From assembly GCA_903862465.1 (NCBI GenBank), contig CAIOYH010000165.1, forward strand, positions 1 to 35,457: a stretch of DNA of 35,457 nt, in the 5' to 3' direction. The notes beneath the pieces are model-generated. The model was not told the DNA's origin and ran no database searches. It was given only the letters and a program-made list of their open reading frames with translations. This document shows, one piece after another, positions 33,139 through 35,457 of the stretch. Every line of letters starts with the position of its first letter. Position 1 is the first letter of the stretch. The stretch is from an uncultured bacterium (GTDB lineage: Bacteria; Bacteroidota; Bacteroidia; Bacteroidales; CAIWKO01). The position numbers and the translations under genes were made by a program.

Positions 33139-34365
33139 ATGAAAAGATTCGTACTTTTCTTATTCATAATTTATTTCTGCAATATAGCTTTTTCGCAAAT
33201 TAATCTATGCAGGATGGCAATACCACTTTGTTTAAATAATGATTCCATTTCTTTTCCGGCAGCCGTAAATACTATTGAAGCTTCAGCAGGACCTAACTAC
33301 GGATGCTTATATGATATGCACAACCCTATATGGTTCTTTTTCCAAGCTAGTAAATCAGGAGCTATTTCTTTATCTATCCATGGTGGAACAGCTGATATTG
33401 ACTTTATATGTTGGGGACCTTTCATTGAACCTTTCACTCCATGTTCCTCTCAAATAAGTGATACTAGTCTTATAATTGATTGTAGCTATAGCAATTCGTT
33501 CAATGAATTATGCCTAATTCCTAATGCTGACAGTGGCGCATTCTATATTCTATTAATTACAAACTACAGCAATATTGCTACTAATGTGACTATTGCTCAA
33601 ACTAACAGTAGCGATTCCACAGGGGCTATTCATTGTGATACTTCAAATATCTACTATGGTAGTTTAAATGTATGTGCAAAAGACACTGTTTACCTTCAAT
33701 CTGTAATTAATGACCCAACTGCACAATACACTTGGGTTTTTGCCAATGGGGATTCTTCTTTTGTTCAAAACCCTATTATTCCTAATATTGATTCAACCTA
33801 TTACGGACAAATGATAAACAAAGTTATTACTGCAACTGATACCATTTATATAGGAGGCATTATTGCTGTCAAGCCTTTACCTAAAGTAAAATTCAAATGG
33901 GTAACAAATTGGTGGGGATGTTTCGCATTTACAAATCAGAGTATTAATTACGATAGTTTGGTATGGGATTTTGGCGATGACTCTATTAGCCTTTCAGAAA
34001 ACCCACTACATTGTTATGAACAAAATGGAATTTATATTGTTACACTAAATGCTTATCTTAACGGTTGTAAAAATATCAAACAAGATACCTTAGAAGTCGC
34101 AGTCGGTATTTCTAATAACTTAATAAATAATTTTACCATTAAACCTAATCCTGCTTCTGATTATATAGACATAGAAGTAAGTATTTTCGATAATCATCAA
34201 AAACTTGAAATAGATTTAATGGATATTAGCGGACGAATATTATTAAGCCAAATGATACTTAATAAGAAAACAACTTTAAATGTATCCAACTTAAAAAAAG
34301 GAATATACATCCTCAAAATACATTCCTCCCAACAAACCAACTTTGTCAAATTTGTAAAAATGTAA
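33139..34365 (+). CDS. Secreted protein with PKD-like domain and T9SS type A sorting domain
   Basis: This 408-residue protein has a signal peptide (MKRFVLFLFIIYFCNIAFSQ). Residues about 20-175 hold a Cys-containing beta domain (GPNYGCLYDMHNPIWFFFQ, ADIDFICWGPF) that, from memory, recurs in large gliding and adhesion proteins of the phylum. Residues about 250-330 form a PKD-like Ig fold (KFKWVTNWWGCFAFTNQS, YDSLVWDFGDDS, LHCYEQNGIYIVTLNAY). The end is a type A sorting domain (IKPNPASDYIDIEV, IDLMDISGRILLSQ, LNVSNLKKGIYILKI, QTNFVKFVKM). It starts 6 bases after the preceding cargo gene and its sorting domain resembles that one (SSFVKFIKL against TNFVKFVKM), so the pair is probably co-transcribed and co-exported. 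A role in adhesion is inferred only from the domains. Confidence 0.9.
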   Translation: MKRFVLFLFIIYFCNIAFSQINLCRMAIPLCLNNDSISFPAAVNTIEASAGPNYGCLYDMHNPIWFFFQASKSGAISLSIHGGTADIDFICWGPFIEPFTPCSSQISDTSLIIDCSYSNSFNELCLIPNADSGAFYILLITNYSNIATNVTIAQTNSSDSTGAIHCDTSNIYYGSLNVCAKDTVYLQSVINDPTAQYTWVFANGDSSFVQNPIIPNIDSTYYGQMINKVITATDTIYIGGIIAVKPLPKVKFKWVTNWWGCFAFTNQSINYDSLVWDFGDDSISLSENPLHCYEQNGIYIVTLNAYLNGCKNIKQDTLEVAVGISNNLINNFTIKPNPASDYIDIEVSIFDNHQKLEIDLMDISGRILLSQMILNKKTTLNVSNLKKGIYILKIHSSQQTNFVKFVKM

Positions 34366-34381
34366 TCACCATTTCCCCGTT

Positions 34382-34431
34382 CGGCTAAGGCTATGCCTTA
34401 GTCGTTCATATCTTTTTAGGCTCCGCCTAAA
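34382..34431 (+). terminator. Two hairpins after the tandem T9SS cargo genes
   Basis: CGGCTAAGGC-TAT-GCCTTAGTCG (34382-34404; 9 Watson-Crick pairs and a G-T) is followed 10 bases later by TTTAGGC-TCC-GCCTAAA (34415-34431). A short T run (34413-34417) follows the first hairpin. They lie 17 bases after the stop and may terminate the cargo unit. They could equally be members of an intergenic repeat family. Confidence 0.5.
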
Positions 34432-34496
34432 TCATATTTAATCATATTTATCAGCGTTATCAGCGTTCAAATTGACATGGAATATTTCCCAATCAA

Positions 34497-34529
34497 ACAA
34501 AAAAGGCTCGAACTCCCCGTCCAAGCCTT
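34497..34529 (-). terminator. Terminator for the unknown helical protein gene
   Basis: In minus-strand reading AAGGCT (34529-34524) pairs with AGCCTT (34508-34503) across a 15-base loop and is followed by a T-rich tract (TTTT then GTTTG). It lies about 135 bases after the stop, on the far side of repeat modules. Confidence 0.6.
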
Positions 34530-34664
34530 CCCTATTATAGCCCCTTTTCAAGGGGTTTGGGGTTTTTCATTTTTCATTCCCTCCCCGAACTCACAAAAGC
34601 GTCATTAGTAATTCGTCCATTCGTAACCTGTCCCGTACACATAGTGTCGGGGTTCGTAGTGGCT

Positions 34665-35366
34665 TTACGAAACAGGCGGCACATCCGGTGCCCCACCCCC
34701 CCCTGTATGCCTTATCCGAGCCATAATCTTCGTCAAAACATAATCATCATACTTCGCCTGACTAACCCCCTTATAAATCCGCTTTCCAACATCCAAAATA
34801 TCATCATTCAAAGCATCCAACTCAGCATAAACCTTATCATTCGCCTCCACCAACAAATTTCTTGCCTCTTTATTCACCTCCTGTTGCGCATTCTGTTCAT
34901 CTATCGCAGCCTTCAAATCAATCAAAGCCGTAATAGTCGTTTGCTTCAAACCTTCATTCAACAAAACAGTCTTATTATTCTCAATATTCTCATTCACAAC
35001 TGCCAAATCTCCACTCAAAGCCTCCAAATCTCCCTCTTTCAAACACTCTCTAACCTCATGTATCCCAAAACTCTTCACCTGAACATCCAACAATTCTCCA
35101 GCATGTTTCACATAACCTTCCAAAAAACGCATTGGTTCCCTTAACGAATCCGCTTGCTTATACAAATCCTCCGTAAACTTCTTATTCTGCCCGGTCTTCA
35201 CCTCCACCTTAGGCAAATTTCTCACCTCCGTTATCTTAGCCTTATGTGCTAAAAAATAATCTTCATCAAATCTGTCCGAATAGTTAGTAAAATCCGGTAA
35301 ATCACGCGTTCCATTCGCGTTTAAAATATCGCCCACCAAAGGCTTATCTTCTTTTCTTTCTGTCAT
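34665..35366 (-). CDS. Helical/coiled-coil protein of unknown function
   Basis: This 233-residue, Glu-, Asp- and Lys-rich protein has no signal peptide and no membrane segment, so it is probably cytoplasmic. From about residue 60 to 215 it is predicted by eye to be almost all alpha-helix with heptad-like hydrophobic spacing (LKEGDLEALSGDLAVVNENI, ALIDLKAAIDEQNAQQEVNK, VYAELDALNDDILDVGKRIY). There are no Cys residues or catalytic motifs. The C-terminus is flexible (HTGGGGAPDVPPVS). I do not recognise the family. Its sense strand is unusually rich in G over C (for example, the plus strand 34801-34860 has about 20 C and 3 G). A promoter with both boxes lies upstream. The plus-strand frame 34557-35144 is an antisense shadow. 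Confidence 0.8.
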   Translation of the reverse strand: MTERKEDKPLVGDILNANGTRDLPDFTNYSDRFDEDYFLAHKAKITEVRNLPKVEVKTGQNKKFTEDLYKQADSLREPMRFLEGYVKHAGELLDVQVKSFGIHEVRECLKEGDLEALSGDLAVVNENIENNKTVLLNEGLKQTTITALIDLKAAIDEQNAQQEVNKEARNLLVEANDKVYAELDALNDDILDVGKRIYKGVSQAKYDDYVLTKIMARIRHTGGGGAPDVPPVS

Positions 35367-35406
35367 AACTAATTTTGTTTTTTGATTAATAAATATAAGT
35401 AAGCCA

Positions 35407-35438
35407 CAAAATTATTTATTTTTTGCATACCCACCAAA
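35407..35438 (-). promoter_or_regulatory. Bacteroidota-type promoter for the helical protein gene
   Basis: On the minus strand TTTG (35435-35438), 20 bases, then TAATTTTG (35407-35414), 40 bases before the ATG. This is among the best matches to the phylum consensus in the window. Confidence 0.65.
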
Positions 35439-35457
35439 ACATTTCTTATAAAAATGC

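Larger units (their letters stand above)
34366..34664. other. Non-coding gap between convergent genes, with repeat modules
   Basis: This 299-base gap holds the two hairpins, an ATCAGCGTT doublet (about 34450-34468), the minus-strand terminator, CCTATTATAGCCCCTTTT (34531-34548), a CCCCTT-TTC-AAGGGG hairpin (about 34541-34556), a degraded ACGAATTAC unit (34603-34628) and CCTGTCCCGTACACA (34627-34641). Most of these modules also occur in the gap after lysS or near 16.5 and 19.4 kb. Confidence 0.7.

Noticed and set aside
34557-35144. 195-codon plus-strand open frame
   Set aside because: It overlaps the minus-strand helical protein gene, which has a promoter and sensible protein composition; the plus frame is an Ile/Gln/Leu-rich shadow.

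Overview
The window is from a member of the phylum Bacteroidota (Bacteroidetes). The evidence is consistent. Several promoters have the Bacteroidota form (TTG or TTTG, about 20-22 bases, then TAnnTTTG). The primary sigma factor is a short 287-residue type. The type IX secretion (T9SS) protein PorT is present. Three secreted proteins end in a type A T9SS sorting domain and one ends in a type B (gliding-motility-associated) domain. Lysyl-tRNA synthetase carries a C-terminal extension that, from memory, is common in this phylum. Base composition is moderately AT-rich, with GC-richer patches in lysS, panB/rluA, the tricorn gene and the 3' half of the RND pump gene. No rRNA, tRNA, transposase, phage gene or CRISPR array was seen.

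Layout. (1) 1-2249, minus strand: a two-gene cell-surface unit, a T9SS type B protein followed by a collagen-like Gly-X-Y protein that runs off the left edge. (2) 2309-6451, minus: a housekeeping cluster rpsO, pnp, primary sigma factor, rpe, with terminators after rpsO and after pnp. (3) 6539-7555, minus: a lipoprotein of unknown role. (4) 7701-9211, plus: panB and an RluA-type pseudouridine synthase, ending in a strong terminator. (5) 9212-9741: non-coding, with a 10-copy 21-bp tandem repeat. (6) 9742-12966, minus: an exported tricorn-type protease. (7) 13174-16373, minus: a four-gene unit of a small membrane protein, a heptose-phosphate kinase of the RfaE/HldE domain-1 type, ubiE/menG and porT. 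(8) 16624-17826, minus: an aspartate aminotransferase family enzyme. (9) 18034-19323, plus: a three-PAS-domain protein with no output domain. (10) 19324-19919: non-coding, with a seven-copy 43-bp array. (11) 19920-26461, minus: a tetR, tolC, adaptor, RND-permease efflux operon. (12) 26592-27290, minus: lipB. (13) 27369-28214, plus: a thioredoxin-fold T9SS cargo protein. (14) 28327-30048, plus: lysS. (15) 30049-30981: a long mosaic non-coding region. (16) 30982-34365, plus: two tandem T9SS type A cargo genes. (17) 34665-35366, minus: an unknown helical protein.

How it fits together. Most of the window is ordinary core metabolism and gene expression plus envelope functions. A T9SS machine component (PorT) and four probable T9SS substrates lie in one 35-kb stretch, but they are in separate transcription units. 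The most unusual material is non-coding. Several families of short repeats sit directly after stop codons, two of them as a composite element in the same orientation relative to the upstream gene. There are also two tandem arrays with 43-bp and 21-bp periods. I did not find a clear undescribed multi-gene defence or biosynthetic system. The repeat elements are the best candidates for something not yet described.
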